The position numbers and the translations under genes are program-made. The notes beneath the pieces were generated by a model, which had not been told where the DNA came from, made no database searches, and saw only the letters and a program-made list of their open reading frames with translations. Shown in pieces: positions 18,648 through 26,513 of a DNA stretch of 64,000 nt (positions are counted from its first letter, which is position 1; the number at the start of each line of letters is the position of its first letter). Source of the DNA: Sedimentibacter sp. (GTDB taxonomy: Bacteria; Bacillota; Clostridia; Tissierellales; Sedimentibacteraceae); contig JAHDLA010000001.1 in assembly GCA_018436705.1 (NCBI GenBank), forward strand, positions 124,001 through 188,000, given 5' to 3'.

Positions 18648-18748
18648 TCACTATCCATCTTCCAAACATTATGCATGTTAATTAGTCTTAAGTTTTTATT
18701 CTATTGCAAAAACAATAATAACAATATATTATTTTTTGTATAAAAATA

Positions 18749-18781
18749 GCCACTAAAAAAATAAAATAATTTTTTAGCGGC
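18749..18781 (-). terminator. Riboswitch expression platform: intrinsic terminator
   Basis: On the minus strand GCCGCTAAAAAA pairs with TTTTTTAGTGGC across a short AT loop, followed by TATTTTTATA. The 5' side of the stem shares the GGCCGC that closes the aptamer at its 3' end. Forming the aptamer and forming the terminator are therefore likely mutually exclusive. It lies about 100-140 bases before the chain-length regulator gene. By the overlap, ligand binding would favour read-through; this direction is inference. Confidence 0.75.
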
Positions 18782-18866
18782 CGAACCATCCTTGTCAGAG
18801 TTTAGACTCTTCCTTTAGACTTCATGCTTTGCGCCCTATCCTTTCGAAATAGTTTGCCTTTTTAAT
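18777..18866 (-). promoter_or_regulatory. Class I cyclic-di-GMP riboswitch (GEMM-I aptamer)
   Basis: The minus strand has the conserved landmarks of the GEMM-I aptamer in order. AAAGGCAAAC comes first, then a short stem capped by the GAAA tetraloop (TTTCGAAAGG), GGGCGCAAAGC, and the tetraloop-receptor strand GTCTAAAGG. A variable P3 hairpin follows (AGAGT, loop CTAA, ACTCT), and the closing strand is GGATGGTTCGGCCGC. The P1 pairing GGC/GCC is possible. It lies between a strong promoter and an intrinsic terminator, so it should control transcription of the chain-length regulator and tyrosine kinase in response to cyclic-di-GMP. Confidence 0.85.
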
Positions 18867-18913
18867 TACTTTTATTACAAAATACACGAAATATTTCCAT
18901 ACATTACAAGATA

Positions 18914-18941
18914 AGTATAACATTTTCTTGTGAAAAAACAA
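18914..18941 (-). promoter_or_regulatory. Sigma-A-type promoter of the riboswitch leader
   Basis: TTGTTT and TATACT are 16 bases apart, with TGT directly before the -10 box. The predicted transcript starts about 40 bases before the aptamer. It lies downstream of the LCP gene stop and reads towards the kinase operon. Confidence 0.7.
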
Positions 18942-19012
18942 GCTTATTTCTTAAACATTTATATCTTTCATGCATTTATATTTTTCTATAACATATTTTA
19001 TAATTGTTCGTT

Positions 19013-19978
19013 TCAATAGCCAATATATTCCCTTATTAATTTCCTATTTTCTGGTAAATCCGGAGCAAGCACGGACATTCCGTCTATCGTATCCGGTAAA
19101 AATTCTCCGTCTGCGGGTATGCGATATGATTCTATTTCCGATGCTTCCATAAGAATCACTCTCGACACCAGACTAAGAATTTGTGAACTCGTTAAATTGG
19201 TTGTTACAAGGGGTAAGATTTCGTCTGACAGTTCCAGAAGTGTTTTTATATCAGCATTTTTAAGTTTTTCAAACACTGCAACAAGAACCTTTCTTTGGCG
19301 CTCTGTGCGTTCATAGTCATCGTTTCCGACATATCGTATTCGCGCATATACAAGTGCAGTTTTTCCTGTCAGACTGTTTATACCTGCTATTAGATTTAAT
19401 CCTTGCGTACTGCTAAGATAGTATGCTTCATCCTCATTTAATTCTATATCAACTCCGCCAATTTTATCGATTATTTTTTCAAACCCGGAGAAGTCTACCT
19501 CTATACAGCCATCTATTCCTATGTCGAAGTTTTCTTCAACAGTCTCAGTCAAGAGATCCATTCCTCCAAAAGCATAAGACGCATTAATTTTATTATTTTC
19601 ATATCCGGGTATCTTAATGTACATATCCCTCATGAGGGATATAAGCTTTATAGAATCACTTTTTTTATTTATTGAAGCTATGATCATTGAATCTGATCTT
19701 GATCTTTCCTCTCCAGGTCTTTTGTCCTGGCCTATTAAAAGTATATTAACTATGTCTTTGTTTTTCAACGGATATGTATTATCGTCTCTAGGTTCACTGC
19801 TCCTGCTTGATATATTTGATGTTCCGTTTATATCTTCATTTGGAAACTGGACCTTTTCCCTATAATTGATTTTATTCAAGTATGAATTAATGTATATTGC
19901 GCCTAGTAGCAACACTATTGTCGGTATTATAATTGCATACAATAATTTTGAATGTAGGAGTTTCTTTATATTTTTCAT
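19013..19978 (-). CDS. LytR-CpsA-Psr (LCP) family glycopolymer transferase
   Basis: A 321-residue protein with one N-terminal membrane helix (residues 12-31) and an extracytoplasmic LCP domain. Landmarks are INILLIGQDKRPGEERSRSDSMII with the Asp-Arg-Ser-Asp residues, ISLMRDMYIKIPGY, and VYARIRYVGNDDYERTERQRKVL with the conserved arginines that bind the polyprenyl pyrophosphate head. These enzymes attach polyprenyl-linked glycopolymers to peptidoglycan. Its place between the S-layer gene and the polysaccharide locus suggests it anchors that polymer to the wall. AAGGAATAG precedes the ATG. It has its own promoter. Confidence 0.93.
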   Translation of the reverse strand: MKNIKKLLHSKLLYAIIIPTIVLLLGAIYINSYLNKINYREKVQFPNEDINGTSNISSRSSEPRDDNTYPLKNKDIVNILLIGQDKRPGEERSRSDSMIIASINKKSDSIKLISLMRDMYIKIPGYENNKINASYAFGGMDLLTETVEENFDIGIDGCIEVDFSGFEKIIDKIGGVDIELNEDEAYYLSSTQGLNLIAGINSLTGKTALVYARIRYVGNDDYERTERQRKVLVAVFEKLKNADIKTLLELSDEILPLVTTNLTSSQILSLVSRVILMEASEIESYRIPADGEFLPDTIDGMSVLAPDLPENRKLIREYIGY

Positions 19979-20010
19979 TTTTAACTATTCCTTATGTTTT
20001 TATCTTATCT

Positions 20011-20039
20011 ATTATATTATTACATAGCTTTAGTTACAA
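20011..20039 (-). promoter_or_regulatory. Sigma-A-type promoter of the LCP gene
   Basis: TTGTAA and a perfect TATAAT are 17 bases apart. The predicted start is about 25 bases before the LCP coding region. Confidence 0.65.
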
Positions 20040-20276
20040 CTATTTTAATTAATAAATTTTAAAAATGCTAAAAGTTATTTTACTTCACTACAAAATTTAA
20101 TTATAGTTTACAATATTTTATTATAGCACCAAATATAATAATTATTAGAAATCACAAAAGCAAAACAGCAAAAGTATTTTAAACAACAAAATCAAGGTTC
20201 TTATAAGAAATGCTTATGGCGTTAAAAATTTCAAAAGGTTTAGAAACAGAATTCTTCATGTTATGAATTAAAAATT
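20040..20276. other. Non-coding AT-rich stretch
   Basis: No gene is supported between the LCP promoter and the inverted repeat at 20277. A second TATAAT-like element lies on the minus strand near 20115, but without a good -35 box. Nothing else was recognised. Confidence 0.4.
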
Positions 20277-20310
20277 ATGGCTATTAAGCTAGCACTAGCT
20301 TAATAGCCAT
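20277..20310. repeat. Perfect 16-base inverted repeat
   Basis: ATGGCTATTAAGCTAG is followed after two bases by its exact reverse complement. On the minus strand it is followed by AATTTTTAATT, so it may act as a second, weaker terminator about 75 bases after the S-layer terminator. A repeat of similar design lies at 41133-41166, with a different sequence. Confidence 0.7.
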
Positions 20311-20385
20311 AGATAATAGTGTATTTTGTAACTTTATTCAGCGTTAGGATTTAAGAACCCCAACAATTGACAAAGAGCCACCAAT

Positions 20386-20413
20386 AAAAAAACACCCGAT
20401 TGGGTGTTTTTTT
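20386..20413 (-). terminator. Intrinsic terminator of the S-layer gene
   Basis: AAAAAAACACCC, loop GATT, GGGTGTTTTTTT. It lies directly after the S-layer stop codon, and the T run is in place on the minus strand. Confidence 0.9.
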
Positions 20414-20428
20414 ATATTTAAATTGTTC

Positions 20429-22996
20429 TTATTTTACAACTTGAACAACTATATCAATTCTTTCTGAATCGTCAGGATCTACTGCATAAGCAGCACTAGT
20501 TATTGCATCTTCATCAATGTCTGATTTGTCACCTATTGACCAAGAATCTGCTGACTTGTCATAGATATAAACTACGCAACCTGATGCATAACGGTAATTA
20601 TCTTCGCCAACTGTTACTTCTGTTGTATCTATGTCTGTAATTTCTGCATTTGTATATACTTTTACATCTGTATCAGTTGTTACAGTAGATGTTCCAGTTA
20701 ATTCATCGCTTGTGTTAAATTTGAATTCTACTGCTGTAGAAGTAGTAATTCTGTCTACACCTGCTTTGTCATCATCTGTGTAGTATACAACTTCTTCTCC
20801 ATCTACAAACGCTGTAATTTTCTGTACTCTTTCTTTATTAACATATTCCCAACCAGTTTTTGTTACAACACCGTATGTTCCATCATTTTCAGATGCAGCA
20901 TTAGTTGTGTAAATAACAGCTATTTTATCTTTGTTTGAACCTGATGTATAGTATACAACTGTAGCAGTTCCATCTTCTACGCTTGAAAGGCTAACAACGT
21001 CATAATCATCATCAATGAACTCATCATAATCTGCATCTTCCGTATCACCTATTTCACGATAGAATACTATAGTATCCTCTGTAGTGATATCTTCCAATTC
21101 ATCAGCGTCTAGTTTTTCTGGCTCAGTTTCAACATCATTTAATTCAATCTCATCAATATATCCATCTTCATCTAATGAGTATCTGATAAGGTCTCCCTCT
21201 GTAACAGTCTGAATATTTAATTCTTTTTTATCAGCACTAAGCTCTACTAAATCTTTTGTTTCATCAAGAGTAGCTGTTTCATCAATCTCATCGCCATCAA
21301 ACTCTACATATATTGGATATACAACTGTTTCTCCTTCTTGAGTAAGAAGTTTAAGTTCAGCATCGTCATCCGCTGATAAATCTGAGAATCTAGTTGTTGT
21401 TGTACCATCAGCTACACCAATTACTACTGCATAATCAGTAAGAGCAGCACCTTCAGTGTCTATTGCAAATACTTTTCCTGAATCATCAAGATAGAATACG
21501 CCTTCGTCTCCGGCTTCAATATCACCTTTAACTATTGCATTTTCAACTTTACTTACTGAATATTTAGTTTTGTCAATATATACTGTGCTTCCTGATGAGT
21601 TAGTTTCATTAACAAATCCTTCAACAGTATCTCTTACAACAACTAATTTAACAGTATCTCCACTGATAGATTTGTAAGCAATTACAACATCATCAACTTT
21701 TATGTCTTCCAGTGAATCTACAGCACCTGTAACAGTTATAGCGTCTAAATCAACATCTCCATCATCATCAGGAAGTGCTATATTATCATTTTCGCCATAA
21801 AGTTTTGTTTTGCCTTCTGTATATTCAGTATCTACCAATATACCTTCAGTTGCTTTTTCAACAACTAAATTCTTAGCAAATTCGTCGCTGTCCAATACGC
21901 CGTCTTCATCATCATCATCGATTACAGCAGTTATTTTAGCTACTTCTTTGTCATAAAGCAATTCTGCGAAGTCTTCAACTTCTATAACATCTTCTTCTCC
22001 GTTATAGTATGCTGTTATATCGTCTGCTTTAACAGTAACTTTAGTTTCTTTTCCGTTAGCGTCTTCGATAACTACTTTTACATTTCCAGAAGAAATATCA
22101 AAATCTTCATCTCCATCATCATATGAATTTCCGTCTTCATCTAATATGTCAGCAACTGTACCTTCAACAACCAATGAGTTATTGTCTTTAATATAAACAA
22201 CTTCATCATCATCGTTTAAGTATACTTCTAATTCCTGATAGATATATGGTGCTAAATCAACAATGTTTCCACCGTATTTTTTAGAATCAGAATCTAAAGT
22301 GTCTAATGTAACTTCATATTCATAATTAGGAGTTGCCAATCTTGTCAGAAGGATTCTGTCATATTTTTCATCTCCGTAAGTATCATATAAGAATGTTACG
22401 TCTCCGTCAGTAGTAACTGATACAAGAGTTGCTTCAAGAGCATTATCCATAGCCTGAGCTACTCCGCCTCTATCTGCTCCAGTTGAACTCATTGTTACGT
22501 TTTTAGTAATTCCTAATTCAGCAGCCTTTACTTTGAAGTTTGTTGGCCAAGTCATACCTTTTAATTCGTTACAACCATCAGTATAACCTAATCCTCTAAC
22601 AAGCATAGTTAAAACTTCATCATAAGTTACAGTTCTGTCAGGAGAAAAATTACCGTCTCCAGTACCTATAACTATTCCTCTTCCAGCTGCAAGAGCTATC
22701 CAAGGATCTGCCCAGTGTCCCTGAGTATCAGCGAAGTTGCTCTGTGAACCAGCAACCAAGTCTCCATATCCAAGAAGTTCAACCATTAATTTAGCCATTT
22801 CAGCTCTTGTAACAGTTTTCTCAGATTTAAATGATCCGTCATCGTATCCGTCGATTACGCCTAAAGCTTTTAATGTTTCAATTGCATCATAGTAATCATC
22901 ATCAGCGGGTACGTCATTGAATGTGCCTGCGAATGCAAAGCTCATGCTTGATAATACCATTGCTATTACCAAAACAAGTGATAATACTTTTTTCAT
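20429..22996 (-). CDS. S-layer protein with SLH anchoring domains
   Basis: An 855-residue secreted protein. Residues 1-23 are a signal peptide (MKKVLSLVLVIAMVLSS... ending AFA). Three SLH modules follow: FNDVPADDDYYDAIETLKALG with TVTRAEMAKLMV, FADTQGHWADPWIALAAGRG with TVTYDEVLTMLV, and a diverged third (about 150-200). SLH modules bind pyruvylated cell-wall polysaccharide. The remainder is rich in Asp, Glu, Thr and Val, suggesting beta domains and an acidic surface, possibly binding calcium. AGGAGG before the ATG, a consensus promoter, a stable leader hairpin and a strong terminator all suggest very high expression, so it is probably the main S-layer subunit. Confidence 0.9.
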   Translation of the reverse strand: MKKVLSLVLVIAMVLSSMSFAFAGTFNDVPADDDYYDAIETLKALGVIDGYDDGSFKSEKTVTRAEMAKLMVELLGYGDLVAGSQSNFADTQGHWADPWIALAAGRGIVIGTGDGNFSPDRTVTYDEVLTMLVRGLGYTDGCNELKGMTWPTNFKVKAAELGITKNVTMSSTGADRGGVAQAMDNALEATLVSVTTDGDVTFLYDTYGDEKYDRILLTRLATPNYEYEVTLDTLDSDSKKYGGNIVDLAPYIYQELEVYLNDDDEVVYIKDNNSLVVEGTVADILDEDGNSYDDGDEDFDISSGNVKVVIEDANGKETKVTVKADDITAYYNGEEDVIEVEDFAELLYDKEVAKITAVIDDDDEDGVLDSDEFAKNLVVEKATEGILVDTEYTEGKTKLYGENDNIALPDDDGDVDLDAITVTGAVDSLEDIKVDDVVIAYKSISGDTVKLVVVRDTVEGFVNETNSSGSTVYIDKTKYSVSKVENAIVKGDIEAGDEGVFYLDDSGKVFAIDTEGAALTDYAVVIGVADGTTTTRFSDLSADDDAELKLLTQEGETVVYPIYVEFDGDEIDETATLDETKDLVELSADKKELNIQTVTEGDLIRYSLDEDGYIDEIELNDVETEPEKLDADELEDITTEDTIVFYREIGDTEDADYDEFIDDDYDVVSLSSVEDGTATVVYYTSGSNKDKIAVIYTTNAASENDGTYGVVTKTGWEYVNKERVQKITAFVDGEEVVYYTDDDKAGVDRITTSTAVEFKFNTSDELTGTSTVTTDTDVKVYTNAEITDIDTTEVTVGEDNYRYASGCVVYIYDKSADSWSIGDKSDIDEDAITSAAYAVDPDDSERIDIVVQVVK

Positions 22997-23048
22997 TCTT
23001 TGTTTCCTCCTGTGAAATTTGTGCGGGTGTTCAGGCCCCCGACGCCTT

Positions 23049-23066
23049 CATTGTGTTAGCACAATG
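23049..23066 (-). promoter_or_regulatory. 5' leader hairpin of the S-layer mRNA
   Basis: CATTGTG and CACAATG flank the four bases CTAA at the very start of the predicted S-layer transcript. Hairpins at the 5' end commonly stabilise abundant mRNAs; here that role is inference. The leader before the coding region is about 70 bases. Confidence 0.55.
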
Positions 23067-23074
23067 ACTATAGA

Positions 23075-23103
23075 ATTATAACACCGCAGAATTATGTAGT
23101 CAA
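23075..23103 (-). promoter_or_regulatory. Strong sigma-A-type promoter of the S-layer gene
   Basis: TTGACT and TATAAT are 17 bases apart, with TGT before the -10 box. This is the closest match to consensus in the window. Confidence 0.8.
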
Positions 23104-23262
23104 TAAAATTAGATTCAATGTAACTTTATTGTAATATTCACAGTGTTCGTGCCAACATCTCATGTATATAATATAGCATATGTTTTTGCAAGTAATATTA
23201 CAGAAGTGTTACAGGTTGGACAGTTTGACTTACTAATTATGGGGCAGGGGGCATAGAAAAAC
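23104..23262. other. Non-coding region upstream of the S-layer promoter
   Basis: AT-rich DNA between the S-layer promoter and the terminator of the membrane-protein gene. A weak additional promoter-like pair (TTGCAA with TATATA, about 15 bases apart) lies near 23165-23195 on the minus strand. No gene is supported. Confidence 0.4.
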
Positions 23263-23286
23263 AGGGACCGGTATATACCGAATCCC
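23263..23286 (-). terminator. Intrinsic terminator of the small membrane-protein gene
   Basis: On the minus strand GGGATTCGGTAT pairs with ACCGGTCCC, followed by TGTTTTTC, 21 bases after the stop codon. Confidence 0.75.
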
Positions 23287-23307
23287 TTGTAATTTATGTG
23301 ATTTTTA

Positions 23308-23856
23308 TTACATATCATCTGTGTCGTCAAAGTCGCCGATGTCGCTGACTGAGCTGTTTCCGTGCTTTTTTACTATGATTTCGTACAATGACAGGCAGCC
23401 TGATACCGTTAGTATTATACCGATTATAGTTATTACTGTATTCAGAGCGGCTTTTGCACTGAGGATGCAGAAGAGAGCAAACAACACTCCCGTAACATTG
23501 ATTATAATCATTACTATATCGGAATAATCTTTTTCTTTTATTGTTTTAAACAGCGTCGGTACCGTGAAGTATAATATGACGGCTCCTATGAGAAGCATCG
23601 TAAGTTCTGTCTTGATCATGCCTGCAATTGATGCCGCCGTTGCCACTAAATAGTTTATCTTTTCTTTTGAGGTCATGTATCTGTACGTCATTTTTATGTT
23701 GACTATGCAGAATATGAGCAATATGAGCATTGCAATTCTGACCGCCAGCGCTCCTATGTATTCGGATGCAAGTATGAATATAATTCCTGCCAGAGTCATG
23801 GACAGGCTCATGATTTTAATGGTCTTAGGTTTTAAATTTAAATTCGTAAACAACAT
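23308..23856 (-). CDS. Small integral membrane protein, function unknown
   Basis: About 182 residues with six or so membrane helices arranged in pairs, for example MSLSMTLAGIIFILASEYIGALAV and ITIIGIILTVSGCLSLYEIIV. A charged, acidic tail follows (SSVSDIGDFDDTDDM). The pattern of short paired helices resembles HdeD/DUF308 proteins, but no diagnostic motif was found. The ATG at 23856 is chosen because AAGGGGGGTGGA lies directly upstream. A longer frame from 23913 would include the promoter. It is a single-gene unit, divergent from the carboxypeptidase gene. Confidence 0.7.
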   Translation of the reverse strand: MLFTNLNLKPKTIKIMSLSMTLAGIIFILASEYIGALAVRIAMLILLIFCIVNIKMTYRYMTSKEKINYLVATAASIAGMIKTELTMLLIGAVILYFTVPTLFKTIKEKDYSDIVMIIINVTGVLFALFCILSAKAALNTVITIIGIILTVSGCLSLYEIIVKKHGNSSVSDIGDFDDTDDM

Positions 23857-23884
23857 AACTCCACCCCCCTTAAACTGATAACTA

Positions 23885-23913
23885 ATTATAACATTTTGCC
23901 GTTGGTATATCAA
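23885..23913 (-). promoter_or_regulatory. Sigma-A-type promoter of the small membrane-protein gene
   Basis: TTGATA and TATAAT are 17 bases apart, with TGT directly before the -10 box. Confidence 0.7.
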
Positions 23914-23924
23914 TTTATAAATTA

Positions 23925-23954
23925 TTGAATAAAGCGAGGTTTTTATATTATAAT
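23925..23954 (+). promoter_or_regulatory. Probable promoter of the M14 carboxypeptidase gene
   Basis: TTGAAT and TATAAT are 18 bases apart. The predicted start is about 20 bases before the coding region. The site is divergent from the membrane-protein promoter. Confidence 0.5.
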
Positions 23955-23982
23955 AATTTTATTACAAATGATGAGGTTGGTT

Positions 23983-24999
23983 ATGAATAAGCATATAATT
24001 GATACGTCTGATACTTATTATTTAAGCAGAATTTATGGAGATATTGATGAGCTGTGTGGAATTTACAGCGACATTTTGAGCAAAGAGATTATAGGAAAAT
24101 CCGTTGAAGGAAGGGATATTGCTGCATTGAAGCTGAGTGGCGGCAAAGGAAGAACATCGGTTCTTCTTGCGGGAGGTATACATGCCCGGGAGGATTTTTC
24201 GGTTATGCTTTGTATGAAGATGCTTGATTACTACTGTTATTATTGTAAGGAAGATAAAAATTTTGGCGATTATGATGTGAAAAAAATTATAGATGATGTT
24301 GACATGTACTTTATTCCCGTTGTTAATCCAGACGGTCTAAATATTGTGCATAACGGACTAAAAGCTTCATCTAATTATAATGCACTGAAAAAAATGAAAA
24401 TCTGGGGCGAGGATCATACATACTGGAAGGCTAATGCAAACGGTGTTGATTTGAATAAGAATTTTGATGACGGAAACTGGAAAATAAGAACCTGCGTTCC
24501 CGGAACCGATGTACCGTGCTCTGACAGATTTAAGGGTTTCGCACCCGGCAGCGAACCTGAGACACAAGCTCTGGCCGATTTCTGCAGCAGACATAATTTT
24601 TCTCTGATGGCGACATATCATTGCTCTGGAAACTGCACGTTTTGGGCTGACAGCGGAACCCACAGTATGTTTAGCGGAATTGACGAAAAAATTATGAATG
24701 AGCTAAATAAAAAATATATTTATCGAAAGACTAAGATAAGTCAAGACCCGAAAGTTTACGGTTGCGGCTTTGAGAACTGGTTCCGGGCAAAAATGATAAG
24801 GCCGGCATTCTGCGTAGAGCTTTCGCCCTTTGTTGAAGGCGGAAAACAGCACCCGGATTATATGTTTGATGAGCTTGTTTGGCAGCATGCCGGTACAACG
24901 GGATTGTTTTTTGCCGAAAAGGCATTGTATGTGCATGATGAAATTTACGGTGATGCCGAGAGATATGCAGCGCTTACTAAGGAGGAAATTCTTCGCTGA
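23983..24999 (+). CDS. M14-family zinc carboxypeptidase
   Basis: About 338 residues. The zinc ligands are in GGIHARED (the HxxE motif) and in ATYHCSG. NPDGLNIV and NGVDLNKNFDDGNW form the substrate pocket with its conserved Asn-Arg-like loop, and the catalytic Glu is in FCVELSPF. No signal peptide or membrane segment is seen, so it is probably cytoplasmic, cutting peptides or gamma-glutamyl-type wall fragments. GAGG six bases before the ATG at 23983 favours this start over the one at 23968. Its natural substrate is unknown. Confidence 0.88.
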   Translation: MNKHIIDTSDTYYLSRIYGDIDELCGIYSDILSKEIIGKSVEGRDIAALKLSGGKGRTSVLLAGGIHAREDFSVMLCMKMLDYYCYYCKEDKNFGDYDVKKIIDDVDMYFIPVVNPDGLNIVHNGLKASSNYNALKKMKIWGEDHTYWKANANGVDLNKNFDDGNWKIRTCVPGTDVPCSDRFKGFAPGSEPETQALADFCSRHNFSLMATYHCSGNCTFWADSGTHSMFSGIDEKIMNELNKKYIYRKTKISQDPKVYGCGFENWFRAKMIRPAFCVELSPFVEGGKQHPDYMFDELVWQHAGTTGLFFAEKALYVHDEIYGDAERYAALTKEEILR

Positions 25000-25018
25000 T
25001 GAATCTATGGCTGAAGGG

Positions 25019-25047
25019 TTGAATTATTTTATATTTAGATTTATAGT
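25019..25047 (+). promoter_or_regulatory. Probable promoter of cinA
   Basis: TTGAAT and TATAGT are 17 bases apart, about 25 bases before the cinA ribosome site. Confidence 0.5.
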
Positions 25048-25079
25048 AGTTTTATATTAATTTACTTATGGAGGATACA

Positions 25080-26327
25080 ATGAATGCTGAAATACTTTGT
25101 GTAGGTACTGAGCTTTTGCATGGAGACATAGTTAATACAAATGCCCAATATATATCTAAGAAATTAGCTGAAATAGCTGTTGATGTTCATTATCAGACTG
25201 TGGTGGGAGATAATCCCGGGAGGATTAAGCAGTGCTTCGGAACCGCCTTTTCAAGAGCCGACATAGTTATATGCACAGGAGGTCTGGGACCTACTCAGGA
25301 TGATATAACCAAGAATGTACTGGCTGAATACTTCAACGTTGAAATGGTTTATGACAAAGAAAGTTTTCAGCATGTGAAGGATATGTACACCCACATCAAA
25401 AGAGACTTCCCTAAAAACAATATCCGACAGGCATATTTCCCAAAGGGCTCTGTCATACTGAACAACCCTAACGGAACTGCAAATGCATGCATAATGAAAG
25501 GCAGTATAGACGGAAAAGAGAAAATAGGAATACTTCTGCCCGGGCCTCCTAAGGAAATGGAACCTCTGGTGGATAAAGAAATTGTTCCATACTTGAAGCA
25601 GTATACGAAACAGGTAGTCTACGGTGAAAAACTGGTGGTTGTAAACATAGGAGAGTCGGCTGCCGAAGAAATGATAATTGACATAATTGAAAAACAGACA
25701 AACCCGACTATTGCTCCCTACGCAAGCGCCGGCAAAGTAATTTTCAGAATTACAGCCAAAGGAGAAAATAAAGAAGACTGCATCAAAATGATTGAACCGG
25801 TTAAGGAAGAACTGGTTAAAAGGTTCGGAAGAGAAAATGCCTATGTATCTGAAACTGGAAAGGTCGAGGATAAGGCATCTGAACTGCTGCTTGAGAAGAA
25901 TATTACCGTGGCTGCTGCAGAATCACTGACAGGAGGAATGGTTGCGTCGAGATTGATAAGCTATCCGGGAATTTCGAAGGTTTTCATTGAGGGCTTTGTT
26001 ACATACAGCAATGAAGCAAAAATGAACACTCTGAATGTTAAAAGAGACACGCTGAGCAAGTATGGTGCAGTCAGCGAGGAAACGGCAAAAGAAATGGCAT
26101 ATGGAGCAGCTAAAGCAGCCGGCACAGATTTGGGCGTTTCAACCACCGGAATAGCAGGACCTGATGGAGGAACAAAGGAAAAGCCAGTGGGACTTGCTTA
26201 CGTTTGTGTTTATTACAAAAATAAATTTACTGTCAATAAAATTATGGCTACAGGCTCAAGGGAAATTGTCAGAGACAGAGCCGCTACCTCAGCTCTGGAC
26301 TTGATAAGAAGCTGTATTGAAAAATAA
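25080..26327 (+). CDS. cinA: CinA: nicotinamide-nucleotide amidohydrolase / competence-damage protein
   Basis: About 415 residues with both CinA domains. The N-terminal MoCF-like domain has GTELLHGDIVNTNAQYI, TGGLGPTQDDITK and LLPGPPKEMEPL. The C-terminal PncC domain has AAESLTGGMVASRLISYPG, TGIAGPDGGTKEKPVGLAYV and ends in a helix. The protein degrades or deamidates pyridine nucleotide by-products. GGAGG lies before the ATG at 25080, so the in-frame ATG at 25068 is not used. In many Firmicutes cinA lies next to recA; here it stands alone. Confidence 0.95.
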   Translation: MNAEILCVGTELLHGDIVNTNAQYISKKLAEIAVDVHYQTVVGDNPGRIKQCFGTAFSRADIVICTGGLGPTQDDITKNVLAEYFNVEMVYDKESFQHVKDMYTHIKRDFPKNNIRQAYFPKGSVILNNPNGTANACIMKGSIDGKEKIGILLPGPPKEMEPLVDKEIVPYLKQYTKQVVYGEKLVVVNIGESAAEEMIIDIIEKQTNPTIAPYASAGKVIFRITAKGENKEDCIKMIEPVKEELVKRFGRENAYVSETGKVEDKASELLLEKNITVAAAESLTGGMVASRLISYPGISKVFIEGFVTYSNEAKMNTLNVKRDTLSKYGAVSEETAKEMAYGAAKAAGTDLGVSTTGIAGPDGGTKEKPVGLAYVCVYYKNKFTVNKIMATGSREIVRDRAATSALDLIRSCIEK

Positions 26328-26346
26328 TTTTATTAATATAGAGCCA

Positions 26347-26379
26347 ATGGCTGCAGCAAAAAAGCTGCAGCCATTTTTT
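26347..26379 (+). terminator. Intrinsic terminator of cinA
   Basis: AATGGCTGCAGC, six-base A loop, GCTGCAGCCATTTTTT, starting about 20 bases after the stop codon. Confidence 0.9.
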
Positions 26380-26451
26380 ACTTAAAAAATATAATTTTTT
26401 TCCATTTTAATCTAATTATTATTATTTTTCATACGATATATTTGTAACAAG

Positions 26452-26480
26452 TTGTCTAACTTTGACGAATATTGTAGAAT
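26452..26480 (+). promoter_or_regulatory. Probable promoter of the chemoreceptor gene
   Basis: TTGTCT and TAGAAT are 17 bases apart. No sigma-28-type chemotaxis promoter (TAAA with GCCGATAA) was found. Confidence 0.5.
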
Positions 26481-26513
26481 GCTTTTCAAAATTCCATGAT
26501 GGAGGCACTAAAA

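Noticed and set aside
20277..20310. Miniature transposable element
   Set aside because: Too short, no target duplication seen, and no second copy in the window.
26401..26513. Sigma-28 promoter before the chemoreceptor gene
   Set aside because: No TAAA-N15-GCCGATAA match; a sigma-A-like pair explains the gene better.
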